64,000 bases of DNA from CADEDV01 sp964596345 (GCA_964596345.1 CAZQSZ010000002.1:558001-622000); one strand, 5' to 3'; shown: positions 53,701 to 63,080, counted from the first letter of the stretch. The notes: a model not told the origin generated them from the letters alone. Numbers and translations: made by a program.

Positions 53701-55028
53701 GAACGGGTGAGATCAGGAATATAGATGTAGCAACTGACAGGTTGCTGAATACTATGCATATTCCTTATGGTGCCACTTTGTTTGTGAAAGATGGCCAGAA
53801 AGTGAAGAAAGGCGATACGATCTGTTCATGGGATCCGTTCAACAACGTTATCGTTGCTGAGATCAATGGTAGCATGAAATTTGAAAATGTGATCGAAGGG
53901 GTTACTTACCGGGAAGAAGCGGATGAGCAAACCGGTCACCGTGAGAAAGTGGTTATTGAAACCCGTGATAAAACGAAGATTCCATCTATTATTGTAGAAG
54001 GCGGAAAAGACAGTAAATCTTATAACCTGCCAACCGGAAGCCATATCATCCTGGATGAAGGTGAGGCGGTCAGAGCAGGACAGGTATTGGTAAAAATACC
54101 CCGTGTACTGGGTAAGCTCAGGGATATCACCGGAGGTCTTCCCCGTGTTACGGAATTGTTTGAAGCAAGGAACCCAAGTAACCCTGCTGTTGTGTCTGAG
54201 ATTGATGGTGTGGTTTCAATGGGTGCCATCAAACGTGGTAACCGGGAGATCATCATCGAAGCAAAAGATGGCGTACAGAAGAAATACCTGGTTCCGCTGA
54301 CAAGACAGATTCTGGCACAGGATGGCGACTTTGTGAAAGCGGGTTCACCACTTTCCGATGGCCAGACATCACCACAGGATATTCTTTCCATCCAGGGACC
54401 ATTCGCTGTTCAGCAGTACGTGGTAAATGAAATCCAGGAAGTATATCGTTTGCAGGGTGTGCGGATCAATGACAAACATATTGAGGTGATCGTTCGCCAG
54501 ATGATGCGTAAAGTAAGCATCGTTGATCCGGGTGATACACGTTTCCTGGAGGATGATTCAGTTGATAAATTCGAGTTTGTAGAAGAGAATGATTATATCT
54601 ACGATAAGAAAGTGGTAACAGATCCGGGTGATTCAGGTAAGCTTCGTGCTGGCCAGATCGTTAGCCTGCGTGAAGTGAGGGAGGAGAATTCAATTCTCCG
54701 CCGTAATGATAAAAAGCCGGTAGAGTTCAGGGATGCACAGCCTGCTACTTCAGCACCAACATTGCTGGGTATCACCAAAGCGTCACTGGGTGTTCCGAGC
54801 TGGATATCTGCAGCTTCCTTCCAGGAAACTACGAAGGTACTGTCATCTGCGGCCATCAACGGTAAAACAGATGATATGCTGGGTCTGAAGGAGAATGTGA
54901 TCACCGGTCATCCGATCCCGGCTGGTACCGGTCTTCGTGAGTTTGAGAACATGATCGTGGGTAGCAAAGAAGAATATGAACTGTTGCAGACCACCCGTGA
55001 AGCCATGGCTTTCGATGAGGAAGAATAA
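50733..55028 (+). CDS. rpoC: DNA-directed RNA polymerase subunit beta'
   Basis: 1431 aa. N-terminal zinc finger CACGKYKRIRYKG...CDRCG, the catalytic magnesium loop NADFDGDQMAVH starting at residue 472 (D474, D476, D478), the second zinc site CESKRGCCVKCYG and the IAAQSIGEPGTQLTLRTFH bridge/trigger region are all present. Length fits Bacteroidota beta'. Followed by a strong terminator that ends the rpoBC unit. Confidence 0.99.
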   Translation: MAIKKENRPRAAFSKITIGLASPDTILERSYGEVLKPETINYRTYKPERDGLFCERIFGPVKDYECACGKYKRIRYKGIVCDRCGVEVTEKKVRRERMGHIKLVVPVVHIWYFKSLPNKIGYLLGVSSKKLETIVYYERFVVIQSGIRADKGQNVGDLLTEEEYLDILDTLPKDNQYLPDDDPNKFIAKMGAEAVHDMLQRIDLDQLSFDLRNAAATETSQQRKADALKRLSVVEAFRDANTRITNRPEWMVMQYIPVIPPELRPLVPLDGGRFASSDLNDLYRRVIIRNNRLKRLLEIKAPEVILRNEKRMLQEAVDSLFDNSRKSNAVKAEGGRALKSLSDVLKGKQGRFRQNLLGKRVDYSGRSVIVVGPELKLHECGLPKDMAAELFKPFIIRKLIERGIVKTVKSARKLVDKKEAIVWDILENILKGHPIMLNRAPTLHRLSIQAFQPKLIEGKAIQLHPLVTTAFNADFDGDQMAVHVPLSNAAILEAQLLMLASHNILNPQNGTPITLPSQDMVLGLYYITKGKKTNATETIRGEGKAFYSAEEVIIAYNEKVVDMHAWIKVKANIRNADGLLEHKLIDTTVGRVIFNQHVPAEVGFVNALLTKKNLREIIGDIIRITNVPKTAKFLDDIKTLGFRTAFQGGLSFSINDLIIPDIKQELLENAKGEVDEVWDNYNMGLITNNERYNQIVDIWSRVDTRITETLIRELSSDKQGFNSVYMMLDSGARGSKQQIKQLAGIRGLMAKPRKSGSTGSEIIENPILSNFKGGLNVLDYFISTHGARKGLADTALKTADAGYLTRRLVDVSQDVVITEEDCGTLRGIATSALKDNEDIIEPLSDRIEGRTSLHDVYDPVSEMLIVGAGEEITSDIAKKIEDTGIETVEIRSVLTCESKRGCCVKCYGKNLASGNTAQKGDAVGIIAAQSIGEPGTQLTLRTFHVGGVAGSAAVDSTLTAKFDGTIQFDGLRSVVTEDAEGKKVQIVIGRTGEIRNIDVATDRLLNTMHIPYGATLFVKDGQKVKKGDTICSWDPFNNVIVAEINGSMKFENVIEGVTYREEADEQTGHREKVVIETRDKTKIPSIIVEGGKDSKSYNLPTGSHIILDEGEAVRAGQVLVKIPRVLGKLRDITGGLPRVTELFEARNPSNPAVVSEIDGVVSMGAIKRGNREIIIEAKDGVQKKYLVPLTRQILAQDGDFVKAGSPLSDGQTSPQDILSIQGPFAVQQYVVNEIQEVYRLQGVRINDKHIEVIVRQMMRKVSIVDPGDTRFLEDDSVDKFEFVEENDYIYDKKVVTDPGDSGKLRAGQIVSLREVREENSILRRNDKKPVEFRDAQPATSAPTLLGITKASLGVPSWISAASFQETTKVLSSAAINGKTDDMLGLKENVITGHPIPAGTGLREFENMIVGSKEEYELLQTTREAMAFDEEE

Positions 55029-55050
55029 GAATTGATCAGAAATAATCAGG

Positions 55051-55080
55051 AAAGGAGTAAGTGATCTTACTCCTTTTTTT
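55051..55080 (+). terminator. terminator of rpoBC
   Basis: AAAGGAGTAAG (55051-55061) and CTTACTCCTTT (55066-55076) form an 11-bp perfect stem with a 4-base loop and T tail. Confidence 0.9.
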
Positions 55081-55104
55081 CATCAGGGGCAGGGCTGTTA
55101 AGGC

Positions 55105-55135
55105 TTTCATAAAGTAACCTGAATCCTTATCTTTG
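55105..55135 (+). promoter_or_regulatory. promoter of the OmpH-like gene
   Basis: TTTC at 55105-55108, 19-base spacer, TATCTTTG at 55128-55135; one mismatch from consensus. Confidence 0.6.
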
Positions 55136-55170
55136 CCCGCCATCATTATTAATTTGCAAAAAAAGACTCA

Positions 55171-55782
55171 ATGAAAAATGGATTGCTGGTTTGGAATGTG
55201 ATGCTGACAGTAGTTGCAGGGTATTTATTGTACACACACTTTAACGCTGATAAAAAAACGGCAACCGGGGAAAAGAAAGAAACCGGAGCTACTGCGACTG
55301 TTAATAGGGATTTCCGGATCGCTTATTTTGAAATGGATTCAGTGGAAGCTAATTTTGCAATGGTGAAGGATGTAAAAGCAGAATTAAGTAAGAAAGAAGA
55401 GGCAATGAACAGTGAAATGGAAAGAATGGGAAAGAACCTGCAGGAGAAGTATAATTATTTCCAGGGTCAGGCGCAGGCAGGGACACTGACTGAAGCTCAA
55501 AAGCAGGCTGCAGGCCAGGAACTTAAAAATCTTGATGATCAGATGAAAAACCGCAAGCAATCCTTAGATCAGGAATACAGCGATTTTGTGATGAGAAGAA
55601 TGAAAGATGTAAAGACCAAAATTGAAGATTTCCTGAAAGAGTATAATAAGGAGAAGAACTACTCTTATATCGTTTCCTACGAGCAAGGTTTGTTTTATTA
55701 TAAAGACAGTGTTTACAATATTACGGCAGATGTGATTAAAGGATTGAATGGAATTTATAAGCCGGGTTCTAAAAAAGATTAA
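55171..55782 (+). CDS. OmpH/Skp-family periplasmic chaperone-like protein
   Basis: 203 aa. An uncleaved-looking N-terminal membrane segment (LVWNVMLTVVAGYLLYTHF) is followed by a Lys/Ala/Thr linker, a short beta strand (FRIAYFEMDSVE) and a long coiled coil (about 70-165, KEEAMNSEMERMGKNLQEKYN...), the two-arm layout of Skp/OmpH. These trimeric chaperones hold unfolded outer-membrane proteins. Single gene with own promoter and terminator. Confidence 0.85.
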   Translation: MKNGLLVWNVMLTVVAGYLLYTHFNADKKTATGEKKETGATATVNRDFRIAYFEMDSVEANFAMVKDVKAELSKKEEAMNSEMERMGKNLQEKYNYFQGQAQAGTLTEAQKQAAGQELKNLDDQMKNRKQSLDQEYSDFVMRRMKDVKTKIEDFLKEYNKEKNYSYIVSYEQGLFYYKDSVYNITADVIKGLNGIYKPGSKKD

Positions 55783-55802
55783 TAAAATTATCGTCTTAAT
55801 AT

Positions 55803-55833
55803 AACGTCTCTTCTTCCTAAGGAGAGACGTTTT
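55803..55833 (+). terminator. terminator after the OmpH-like gene
   Basis: AACGTCTC (55803-55810) and GAGACGTT (55824-55831) form an 8-bp stem, extended by T811-A823, with a T-rich tail. Confidence 0.8.
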
Positions 55834-55879
55834 GCTTTTTGTGTTATAAATCCAATGAATTACTTATCTTAATACCACA

Positions 55880-56869
55880 ATGACTGATTTTAAAAAACTA
55901 TTCACTTCCTTCTCCTCGCTCAAAGTGGGAGTGATAGGTGATGTAATGCTGGATACATATATGTGGGGGAAGGTGGATCGTATTTCACCAGAAGCACCTG
56001 TTCCGGTAGTTACTGTAAAAAGTAAGGATTTCAGGATTGGCGGAGCCGGAAATGTGGCCCTGAATGCCTGTTCATTAGGTGCCACAGTGACTGTGTTATC
56101 AGTGACCGGTAAGGATGAAGAAGCTGTGATTCTGGAGAATCTTTTCAACGAAAATAAGATCGGCACTTCTTTCATGCTGCAAAGCCCGGAACGGGTTACT
56201 ACCAGTAAAACAAGGATCATCAGCCGTAACCAGCAGATGATGCGGCTTGACTCGGAGGTAACTGCAGACCTTACTAAAAAGGAGCAGGAACTGCTGCTGA
56301 ATAATGTAAAAACATATATCAGCCGGGAAAAGCCATCCGTGATCATTTTGGAAGACTATAACAAAGGAGTACTCACGGAACAAGTAATTGCCGAAGTAAT
56401 AGGATTATGCAAAGAAGCGGGTATTGTTACAGCAGTTGATCCGAAGAGAAAGAATTTCTTTTCGTATAAAGGGGTTGATATTTTCAAACCGAATCTTAAA
56501 GAAGTAAAGGAAGGGCTGAACTTATTATTTGATGAAGTGGATGAGCAACTGTTACATACGATTCATAAGGAATTAGCCAGCCTGCTTCAGCATCATATCT
56601 CTTTTATTACCCTTTCTGAGAAAGGCGTTTTCTACCAGGGAGGTAATGAATCGGCTCTTATACCATCGCACCTGCGGAATATAGCGGATGTTTCCGGGGC
56701 AGGCGATACGGTGATCGCTGTAGCTGCCATTACTTATGCCGTTACAAAAGACATCCGCCTGATGGCAGCAATCGCCAATATTGCTGGTGGTTTAGTTTGC
56801 GAGGAAGTTGGCACGGTAGCGATCAATAAGGAAAAGCTGTTACAGGAGTGTGAACTACTGCTTTCCTGA
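55880..56869 (+). CDS. rfaE1: D-glycero-beta-D-manno-heptose-7-phosphate kinase
   Basis: 329 aa PfkB/ribokinase-fold enzyme that phosphorylates heptose 7-phosphate at C1 on the way to ADP-heptose for LPS core. GVIGDVMLDTYMWGKVDRISPEAPVPVV is the family N-terminal signature (seen in parts) and DVSGAGDTVIAVAA holds the catalytic Asp and anion hole. It is the kinase domain alone; the adenylyltransferase domain (RfaE2) fused to it in E. coli HldE is absent and must be encoded elsewhere. Ends 15 bases inside the convergent membrane-protein gene. Confidence 0.93.
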   Translation: MTDFKKLFTSFSSLKVGVIGDVMLDTYMWGKVDRISPEAPVPVVTVKSKDFRIGGAGNVALNACSLGATVTVLSVTGKDEEAVILENLFNENKIGTSFMLQSPERVTTSKTRIISRNQQMMRLDSEVTADLTKKEQELLLNNVKTYISREKPSVIILEDYNKGVLTEQVIAEVIGLCKEAGIVTAVDPKRKNFFSYKGVDIFKPNLKEVKEGLNLLFDEVDEQLLHTIHKELASLLQHHISFITLSEKGVFYQGGNESALIPSHLRNIADVSGAGDTVIAVAAITYAVTKDIRLMAAIANIAGGLVCEEVGTVAINKEKLLQECELLLS

Positions 56870-57529
56870 GCCTTTTTTCAGTTTTGTCATCGATTGCTCA
56901 ATGATTCCCCCAAAATCAACTGCGACCTCAAAGAAAATTTTGGCGAGTGCAAACACAAGAATAAAACCTTTGCCAAAACCAAAGGAAAGAAACATACTTC
57001 CCAGTATCACCGTAAACTGTTGTATAAAGATTCTCCCATAAGGCTGAAACATCAATAACATCATGGGAGCAGTTTTATACTGTCCGCTGAGGAGGAAGGG
57101 CATGAAGTTTTTAGCGAGATGACCGACCCCCAATGCGATGAGCATGATGCCGATATCTTTATTGATATATTCATACCAGTGAAAAAAGAAATGGGTCATC
57201 CCTTTGCCGGGAGCAGTTATGCCGGCAGCCTGTGAGAATATGGTCGTCTGTACAAGGGCAAATAATCCAAAATGAAGAATGAAGAAAACAATGAAAAAAA
57301 GGCCGCTAACCTGTTGTGAGTTTCCCTCATTATACCAGGTATCTTTTCCCCGGAAGAAAGTTGCCACCAGCATCTTCATAATCGTAATGATGCCGATTAT
57401 CATAGTCTCCAGGGCATAGACGATAAACGCTTCCACAGCACTCCATCCTTCAAACCACACCCCATAGACCGGGACCAGGTTGGCAATGACCAGGAAAATA
57501 TCACCCTGTGTTAGTTTCTTTTTGAACAT
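56855..57529 (-). CDS. DUF6498-like integral membrane protein
   Basis: 224 aa with six predicted membrane helices. LVIANLVPVYGVWFEGWSAVEAFIVYALE and the FFIVFFILHFGLFALVQ helix resemble the DUF6498 family of unknown function. No catalytic residues are recognised. Convergent overlap of 15 bases with rfaE1; divergent from iaaA with a 73-base gap. Confidence 0.7.
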   Translation of the reverse strand: MFKKKLTQGDIFLVIANLVPVYGVWFEGWSAVEAFIVYALETMIIGIITIMKMLVATFFRGKDTWYNEGNSQQVSGLFFIVFFILHFGLFALVQTTIFSQAAGITAPGKGMTHFFFHWYEYINKDIGIMLIALGVGHLAKNFMPFLLSGQYKTAPMMLLMFQPYGRIFIQQFTVILGSMFLSFGFGKGFILVFALAKIFFEVAVDFGGIIEQSMTKLKKGSGKQ

Positions 57530-57602
57530 TTGTAAGAGGGCTTAAATTTTATAGCAACCAAAATAGCTAATTTTACCGCTATTCAAATACCCGCTTACAC
57601 GT

Positions 57603-58535
57603 ATGTCAAAATACAGTTTAGTCATTCACGGAGGAGCAGGAACGATCCTGAAGGAGAACATGACACCGGAAATGGAGGTGGCTTATCGCAGCGGGTTGCT
57701 GGAAGCCTTAGATAAGGGGTATGCTGTATTGGCAAAAGGGGGTGCAGCTGTTGAAGCTGTTTTAGCCGCTACCATTTCTTTGGAGGATAATATCCTTTTC
57801 AATGCCGGAAGAGGTTCTGTTTTTGGAAAGGACGGCAAGCAGGAAATGGATGCTTCCATCATGGAAGGAAAAGAACTGATGGCTGGTGCCGTAAGTGCCG
57901 TGAGGAATATCCGTAACCCGGTGCAACTGGCTTATGCAGTGATGACACAAACGTCACATGTGATGCTGAATGGCCAGGGTGCGAATGATTTTGCTGCCAG
58001 TATCGGGATGAAGACAGAACCGGATGACTATTTTTATTCTGATTTCCGGTATGAACAATGGAAACAGGTGCAGCACTCCGATGAAGTGGCGTTGGATCAT
58101 AATATTGCTGTCAGGAATAAAAAATTTGGAACAGTTGGAGCTGCTGCCTGTGATATACACGGAAATATAGCTGCGGCTACCAGTACCGGTGGCATGACAA
58201 ATAAACAATGGGGAAGAGTAGGAGACAGCCCCATCATTGGTGCAGGGACTTATGCAAACAATAAAACCTGTGCCATCAGTTGTACCGGTCATGGAGAATT
58301 ATTCATCAAAGCAGTAGCGGCATATGATGTGAGCTGCCTGGTGGAATATAAAGGCCTTTCCTTGCAGGAAGCGATGAACATAGTGGTGCATGAAAAGTTG
58401 ATGAAGATCGGTGGTGAAGGCGGTATGATCGGGGTGGATGCAAAAGGCAATGCGGCTATGGCCTTTAATAGTGAAGGAATGTACCGGGGAATACAAAATA
58501 GTGAGGGTATGAATGAAGTAGCGATCTATAAATAA
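57603..58535 (+). CDS. iaaA: isoaspartyl peptidase / type III L-asparaginase
   Basis: 310 aa Ntn-hydrolase. The proenzyme cuts itself before T177 in KKFGTVGAAACD; that threonine then becomes the nucleophile. The substrate loops GNIAAATSTGGMTNK and GAGTYANN are conserved, and the N-terminal LVIHGGAGTIL is typical. Cleaves beta-aspartyl dipeptides and asparagine. It would split beta-Asp-Arg released by cyanophycinase, completing the pathway whose other enzymes are at 0.3-9.7 kb. No signal peptide, so cytoplasmic. ispD follows 58 bases downstream. Confidence 0.93.
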   Translation: MSKYSLVIHGGAGTILKENMTPEMEVAYRSGLLEALDKGYAVLAKGGAAVEAVLAATISLEDNILFNAGRGSVFGKDGKQEMDASIMEGKELMAGAVSAVRNIRNPVQLAYAVMTQTSHVMLNGQGANDFAASIGMKTEPDDYFYSDFRYEQWKQVQHSDEVALDHNIAVRNKKFGTVGAAACDIHGNIAAATSTGGMTNKQWGRVGDSPIIGAGTYANNKTCAISCTGHGELFIKAVAAYDVSCLVEYKGLSLQEAMNIVVHEKLMKIGGEGGMIGVDAKGNAAMAFNSEGMYRGIQNSEGMNEVAIYK

Positions 58536-58593
58536 TTTTTTGGCCAATCCTGCTGTACAATAATAGCAGCAGGTCACATATACTATTGTATTC

Positions 58594-59259
58594 ATGAAAA
58601 AATACGCAGTCATTGTAGCCGGTGGTTCGGGAGTAAGGATGGGAGGCAGTGTGCCCAAACAATTCCTTTTACTGAAAGACAAGCCGGTTCTTTATTATAC
58701 CGTAAAAGCATTTTTAGAAGCTTATGATGATATGCAGATCATACTGGTGCTGCCGGTGGAGTACACGGATATGGGCCAGGAGATCATTGATGCCTATTTT
58801 GATAAGGAAAGGATCCGTATAACAGCTGGTGGAGATACCCGTTTTCAATCGGTAAAAAACGGGTTAATGCTGGTAGAGGAAGAATCTGTCATTTTTGTGC
58901 ATGATGGGGTTCGCTGCCTGGTCTCTCATGAACTTATTCATCGTTGTTATGAAACGGCAGCGGCAACCGGGAGTGCCATTCCTGCTATTACCAGTAAGGA
59001 TAGTGTTCGTTTGTTGCAGGAGGAGGGAAGCGATGCTGTGGACAGGAACCGTATCCGGCTGATTCAAACGCCACAAACATTTCACAGCAAGATATTATTA
59101 CCTGCTTTCCAGATCGATTACAAAGATAAATTTACAGATGAAGCCACCGTGGTGGAGGCTTATGGATTGAAAGTATCACTCGTGGAAGGGGAGGAAAACA
59201 ATATCAAGATCACCCGGCCCATTGATCTGCTGATTGCAGAAAAACTGATGGAAGAATAA
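58594..59259 (+). CDS. ispD: 2-C-methyl-D-erythritol 4-phosphate cytidylyltransferase
   Basis: 221 aa. Third step of the MEP isoprenoid pathway: CTP plus MEP to CDP-ME. Nucleotide-binding opening AVIVAGGSGVRMGGSVPKQF with the catalytic Arg/Lys, VFVHDGVRCLVS, and TDEATVVEAYG with KITRPIDLLIAE at the end. Full length. Same direction as iaaA. Confidence 0.96.
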   Translation: MKKYAVIVAGGSGVRMGGSVPKQFLLLKDKPVLYYTVKAFLEAYDDMQIILVLPVEYTDMGQEIIDAYFDKERIRITAGGDTRFQSVKNGLMLVEEESVIFVHDGVRCLVSHELIHRCYETAAATGSAIPAITSKDSVRLLQEEGSDAVDRNRIRLIQTPQTFHSKILLPAFQIDYKDKFTDEATVVEAYGLKVSLVEGEENNIKITRPIDLLIAEKLMEE

Positions 59260-59288
59260 AGCCGGCTTCAAACCCCTGGTTTCAGACT

Positions 59289-60206
59289 TCATCTCTTCAG
59301 CCATTTCAACCAGAACGGAAGCCTGTTGACCTGTAAAAAAGGATATTTTTCTTCCTTGGCTCCGAAACTGCTGTAAAAGAAAGCAAGGTTAGGAATGTCT
59401 GATCCTTCAAAATCCAGTAGCATATCTTTCCCGGCATGGTCTTGTATAAACGCATCGATCAGCGCATGAGAAGCTCCAACGGTTTTCCCATTTGGGTGAT
59501 TCCCAACTAAAATATAATAGGCCCTTCGGTGAGAAAAAAAGAAAACACAGGAAGCAATAATGTTATCCTCCAGTGAAACACCATAAGTAGTCGCCATTTT
59601 TTTGGCATGTAGTAACCGGTATAATTTTCTGAACCGTTCAACATTTTCAGCTGATTCATTGCTGTGTCCTTTCATCTGTTGAAGGGCCAGTTCAATCACT
59701 TTTTCTACGGCGAAATCTTTTGTAACAGTGCAGCCCGCCTGCAGCGATTTCTTAATATTCCTTTTGATATTCTCCCGGTATTGCTGTTGAATAAACTCAA
59801 TAGGGTGATTCATATCCAGTACGTAGTTTATCCGTAATTGCAGATCAACTTGTGGGCTGCCTGTATTGGCATGGTTCAATGCTATTTCAATCAACCTGAA
59901 TTTGCGGGGAATAGTATTGACAAAGGAGGATATCATTTCTGCGGATACTTGCCTGGCAAATACTCCCAGTTGAGCTGTCAGGAAAGGTTGGTAGAGATAG
60001 CAGATCCCGTATTTCTTATTCCATGTCAATGGCATTACAGCTTCGTAATCATTCAACACCAGGGCATCCCAGTGCTTAGCCATCTGGTCAAGATAAAAGG
60101 AATATGCATAAATAAGACCATTGTCCGCATTGTCTATACAGTGGTCCCATTTTGCTTTATCGATCTGCTCATGGGATAGGTATTGTATGTTACCGGGTTC
60201 AGTCAT
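59289..60206 (-). CDS. FemAB/GNAT-fold acyltransferase-like protein
   Basis: 305 aa, soluble. Two tandem GNAT-like halves; the second contains YGVSLEDNIIASCVFFFSHRRAYYILVGNHPNGKTVGASHALI, resembling the CoA/tRNA-binding fold of BioF2/FemAB acetyltransferase_6 proteins. Such proteins add amino acids to peptidoglycan or acylate small molecules; the substrate here is unknown. Its ATG overlaps the stop of the M1 peptidase gene by one base (TGATG), so the two are coupled. Confidence 0.7.
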   Translation of the reverse strand: MTEPGNIQYLSHEQIDKAKWDHCIDNADNGLIYAYSFYLDQMAKHWDALVLNDYEAVMPLTWNKKYGICYLYQPFLTAQLGVFARQVSAEMISSFVNTIPRKFRLIEIALNHANTGSPQVDLQLRINYVLDMNHPIEFIQQQYRENIKRNIKKSLQAGCTVTKDFAVEKVIELALQQMKGHSNESAENVERFRKLYRLLHAKKMATTYGVSLEDNIIASCVFFFSHRRAYYILVGNHPNGKTVGASHALIDAFIQDHAGKDMLLDFEGSDIPNLAFFYSSFGAKEEKYPFLQVNRLPFWLKWLKR

Positions 60207-63031
60207 CAGAAGTCGAGGTTGCGGTCTATTTTCCGAAAGCTGAAATTGGAAATATCAATAGTGAAGGAAACGGTTTTCCAGAAACGGCCTTTCTTTTCAA
60301 TTGTTGACTGGATGTAATCTTTGAAAACACGGCAGTACAGGAGCGGGAAATAAATATGTACTGTTTCTTTCAGGAAAGAAAGCTGCAGTCCTGCATCATA
60401 CAGAAAACGGTCTTCAGCTGATCCTTTTTCCCAGGCAGCAGCCTGTGTGCCTATATCAACAAAGATCCTGAACGGGATTTTAAAAGGCAATACACTCAGT
60501 GGATTGATGACATCAGGAATAGTTGTTGTGAAATTGGCAGCCACTAACCAATTATCGGTTCGCCCAACTTTATCAGCCAAAAGATCAGTTCTTACTTTGA
60601 AGGCACCATCCCTCAGCATGATCTGCTGGCTGGCAACTCCTTCAAATTTATTCCTGCCAATGAAATAATCACTGTAAGTATAATCTTCGTATCCGTTGGC
60701 ACCGGTCATATTCAAATGATAACGGTCGGTGGCAAATTGTTTAGATGAAGTTTTGGTTGATGTATACATGAACTTACCTGCAAATAAACGGACATTCAAC
60801 CCGCCGGATTTCGGGTAGTTGAAGAAATAGTTGCCCGTAAGTGCAGTGCGGACAAAATCTTTACCCTGTTCTATCTTCAGTTCTCCACGATAAGGATATA
60901 AGGCCCTGTTATCTTCAATAACAACTTGTAACTGGTTGAGGGTCCTGTTTTCGCTGTTGGTTCTTGCCCTGTTCAGAATAGATGTATCCAGGCCATTCAC
61001 AATGGTATCACGGTAAAACCTGAATTTTTCTTCTGTAACGAGGAATGATTTAAACTGGATAAACCGGTGTGCGGTGCTTCGTGCAGATTTCTCCTGCAAT
61101 GTCATCCTGATCCCGGGCACTATTTTCTGAAACCATTCAAATGTTTTGTTTCCTTCTCCATCAGTAAACTGGTTGCTGGAGAAAGTGGAGCCGCTGATGC
61201 CAATATCAATTTTCCGGAAAATACCGGAAGAGTAAAATGTTTTATTGACAAAACCAATACCTGCCAGTTTCTTTGCCCCAAATGAATACATCGGGCTTAT
61301 AAGAAACTGGAAGCTGCTGGGAGGCAGCCTCAGGTTAGTAACATGCACCCCGGTCATCAGTTTATCATAACTGTTGAGGCCGAGTGCTGGAAGAAGTGTA
61401 ATGACCGTTTTTTTATCATCGTATCCCCCAAAAGCGGCATTGACCGGATTCCAGATCGCAGTACCTTTTTGTTTCATGCCGGGAAGATTTCCTGTTTGCT
61501 TTAACAAAGCAAAAGCTGAATCAAGGGTTTTACCACTTATTTCATCCATCACTTCTTTGAAATCTTCCGGTTGCGGATGTTTGAATTGCCAGCGGCGGTA
61601 ATATACCTGCATCGCTTTGTTGAATGTTTCTGTTCCCAGTTCTTTCTGCAACCAGGCCAGCCATTGTGCTGTTTTGTAATATGCCACTAAAGCATAGTTG
61701 ACTGTACTGAATTCTTCTGAAGTGGTTGATATCGGCTGATCTTTTTTCTCAGCAATGAAGGTCCGAAGCAAGGCCTGCTCCATGTTTTGCTGGAAATGAT
61801 CATCTTTTTGTCGCCGGTACAAAGCATCATAGTAAGAATTGATGCCTTCATCCATCCAGGGGTATTTTCTTTCATTGCTGGCAAGAATTCCATAAAACCA
61901 GTTATGCCCGATTTCATGGGCTATTATATGATCAAGATCTTTTTTATTTTTTACCGGCGAAAGAATGGTAATAGTGGGATATTCCATGCCGCCGCCAAAA
62001 CTTTCCGGTCCCTGTACGGCACTAACGGTGTTATAAGGATATTCACCTACCTGCCCGGAATAAAATCTTACGGCATCTTTTATAAAAGAGATACTGTTTT
62101 CCCAGTACTTACTTTGATCACCCGTGTAATAAGAAAATACATTAATAGTTTTATCAGGTGACAGCCGTAGTGTATCGTAGTTTACAATAAACCGCTTGTT
62201 GGCAAACCAGGCAAAGTCATGTACATTCTGCTGTTTGTAGTGAAGTGTTTTGATGTCCGGCGAAGACAACGGGGAAATTTGCTTAATGGTTTTGTAACCG
62301 CCACTTTTCATTTTTTCCCTGTGCACTATGGGCTGCCAGATATAATTACTTCTTGTTTTCAGCCATTCTTTTTCCTCTTGATTTTGTAATTCACCGGTAG
62401 CAGCTACTACATAGTTTGCCGGTAAAGTGATAGTAACATCAAAGCTGCCAAATTCACTGTAAAATTCTCCCTGGTCAAGATAAGGCATTGGATGCCACCC
62501 TTCTTTATCATAAACAGCTGGTTTGGGATACCATTGCGTTACCTGGTAAGACTGGTCATCATAACCACCTCTTGAAAAATTATAAGGCAGCTTTACATGG
62601 AAAGGAGTACTGATGATCGTTTTTTGCCCCGGTGCAAGAGGAGTTGGTAACAGGAGTTTGATAATATCAATATGTTGCGGGTGATCTTCTGTTGCAGCTG
62701 TCACCGAATTGACTTTAAAATCCAACCGGTTGATATATCCCTTTTCTTCTTTATCAGAAAAATAGAATTTTGTATTCCCGTTTTCCAGTAGCTGGTCACT
62801 GAAGGCCGTCTTGTCATTTTTATAAGCATTTGGCCAAAGATGAAACCAGATGAACCGTAGTGTGTCGGGAGAATTGTTGATGTATTCAATTGTTTCAAAA
62901 CCATCCAGGCTATGGTCTTTATCGTTCAGGGTAACATCAATCGTGTATTTGACCTGTTGCTGCCAGTATTGGGAAAAAACGGTTGGCTGTGTACCAAGGG
63001 CTGCAAGCAGTAAAAACAGGAATCTTCTCAA
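60206..63031 (-). CDS. M1-family metallopeptidase, exported
   Basis: 941 aa. Signal peptide FLFLLLAALGTQPTVFSQ. N-terminal aminopeptidase-N beta domain (about 25-260), then the gluzincin catalytic domain: H372-E-I-G-H376 with the third zinc ligand E395 (18 residues later, WMDEG), and GGGMEYPTI, a variant of the GAMEN exopeptidase motif. The C-terminal ~450 residues are beta-rich and contain barrel-like strands up to a final aromatic (NLDF), so it may be attached to the outer membrane. Likely a periplasmic or surface peptidase for scavenging peptides. Confidence 0.88.
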   Translation of the reverse strand: MRRFLFLLLAALGTQPTVFSQYWQQQVKYTIDVTLNDKDHSLDGFETIEYINNSPDTLRFIWFHLWPNAYKNDKTAFSDQLLENGNTKFYFSDKEEKGYINRLDFKVNSVTAATEDHPQHIDIIKLLLPTPLAPGQKTIISTPFHVKLPYNFSRGGYDDQSYQVTQWYPKPAVYDKEGWHPMPYLDQGEFYSEFGSFDVTITLPANYVVAATGELQNQEEKEWLKTRSNYIWQPIVHREKMKSGGYKTIKQISPLSSPDIKTLHYKQQNVHDFAWFANKRFIVNYDTLRLSPDKTINVFSYYTGDQSKYWENSISFIKDAVRFYSGQVGEYPYNTVSAVQGPESFGGGMEYPTITILSPVKNKKDLDHIIAHEIGHNWFYGILASNERKYPWMDEGINSYYDALYRRQKDDHFQQNMEQALLRTFIAEKKDQPISTTSEEFSTVNYALVAYYKTAQWLAWLQKELGTETFNKAMQVYYRRWQFKHPQPEDFKEVMDEISGKTLDSAFALLKQTGNLPGMKQKGTAIWNPVNAAFGGYDDKKTVITLLPALGLNSYDKLMTGVHVTNLRLPPSSFQFLISPMYSFGAKKLAGIGFVNKTFYSSGIFRKIDIGISGSTFSSNQFTDGEGNKTFEWFQKIVPGIRMTLQEKSARSTAHRFIQFKSFLVTEEKFRFYRDTIVNGLDTSILNRARTNSENRTLNQLQVVIEDNRALYPYRGELKIEQGKDFVRTALTGNYFFNYPKSGGLNVRLFAGKFMYTSTKTSSKQFATDRYHLNMTGANGYEDYTYSDYFIGRNKFEGVASQQIMLRDGAFKVRTDLLADKVGRTDNWLVAANFTTTIPDVINPLSVLPFKIPFRIFVDIGTQAAAWEKGSAEDRFLYDAGLQLSFLKETVHIYFPLLYCRVFKDYIQSTIEKKGRFWKTVSFTIDISNFSFRKIDRNLDF

Positions 63032-63080
63032 AAGGATGGAATTTTTCCAAAAATAAACTCTAATCGGCAGACTTCATACC

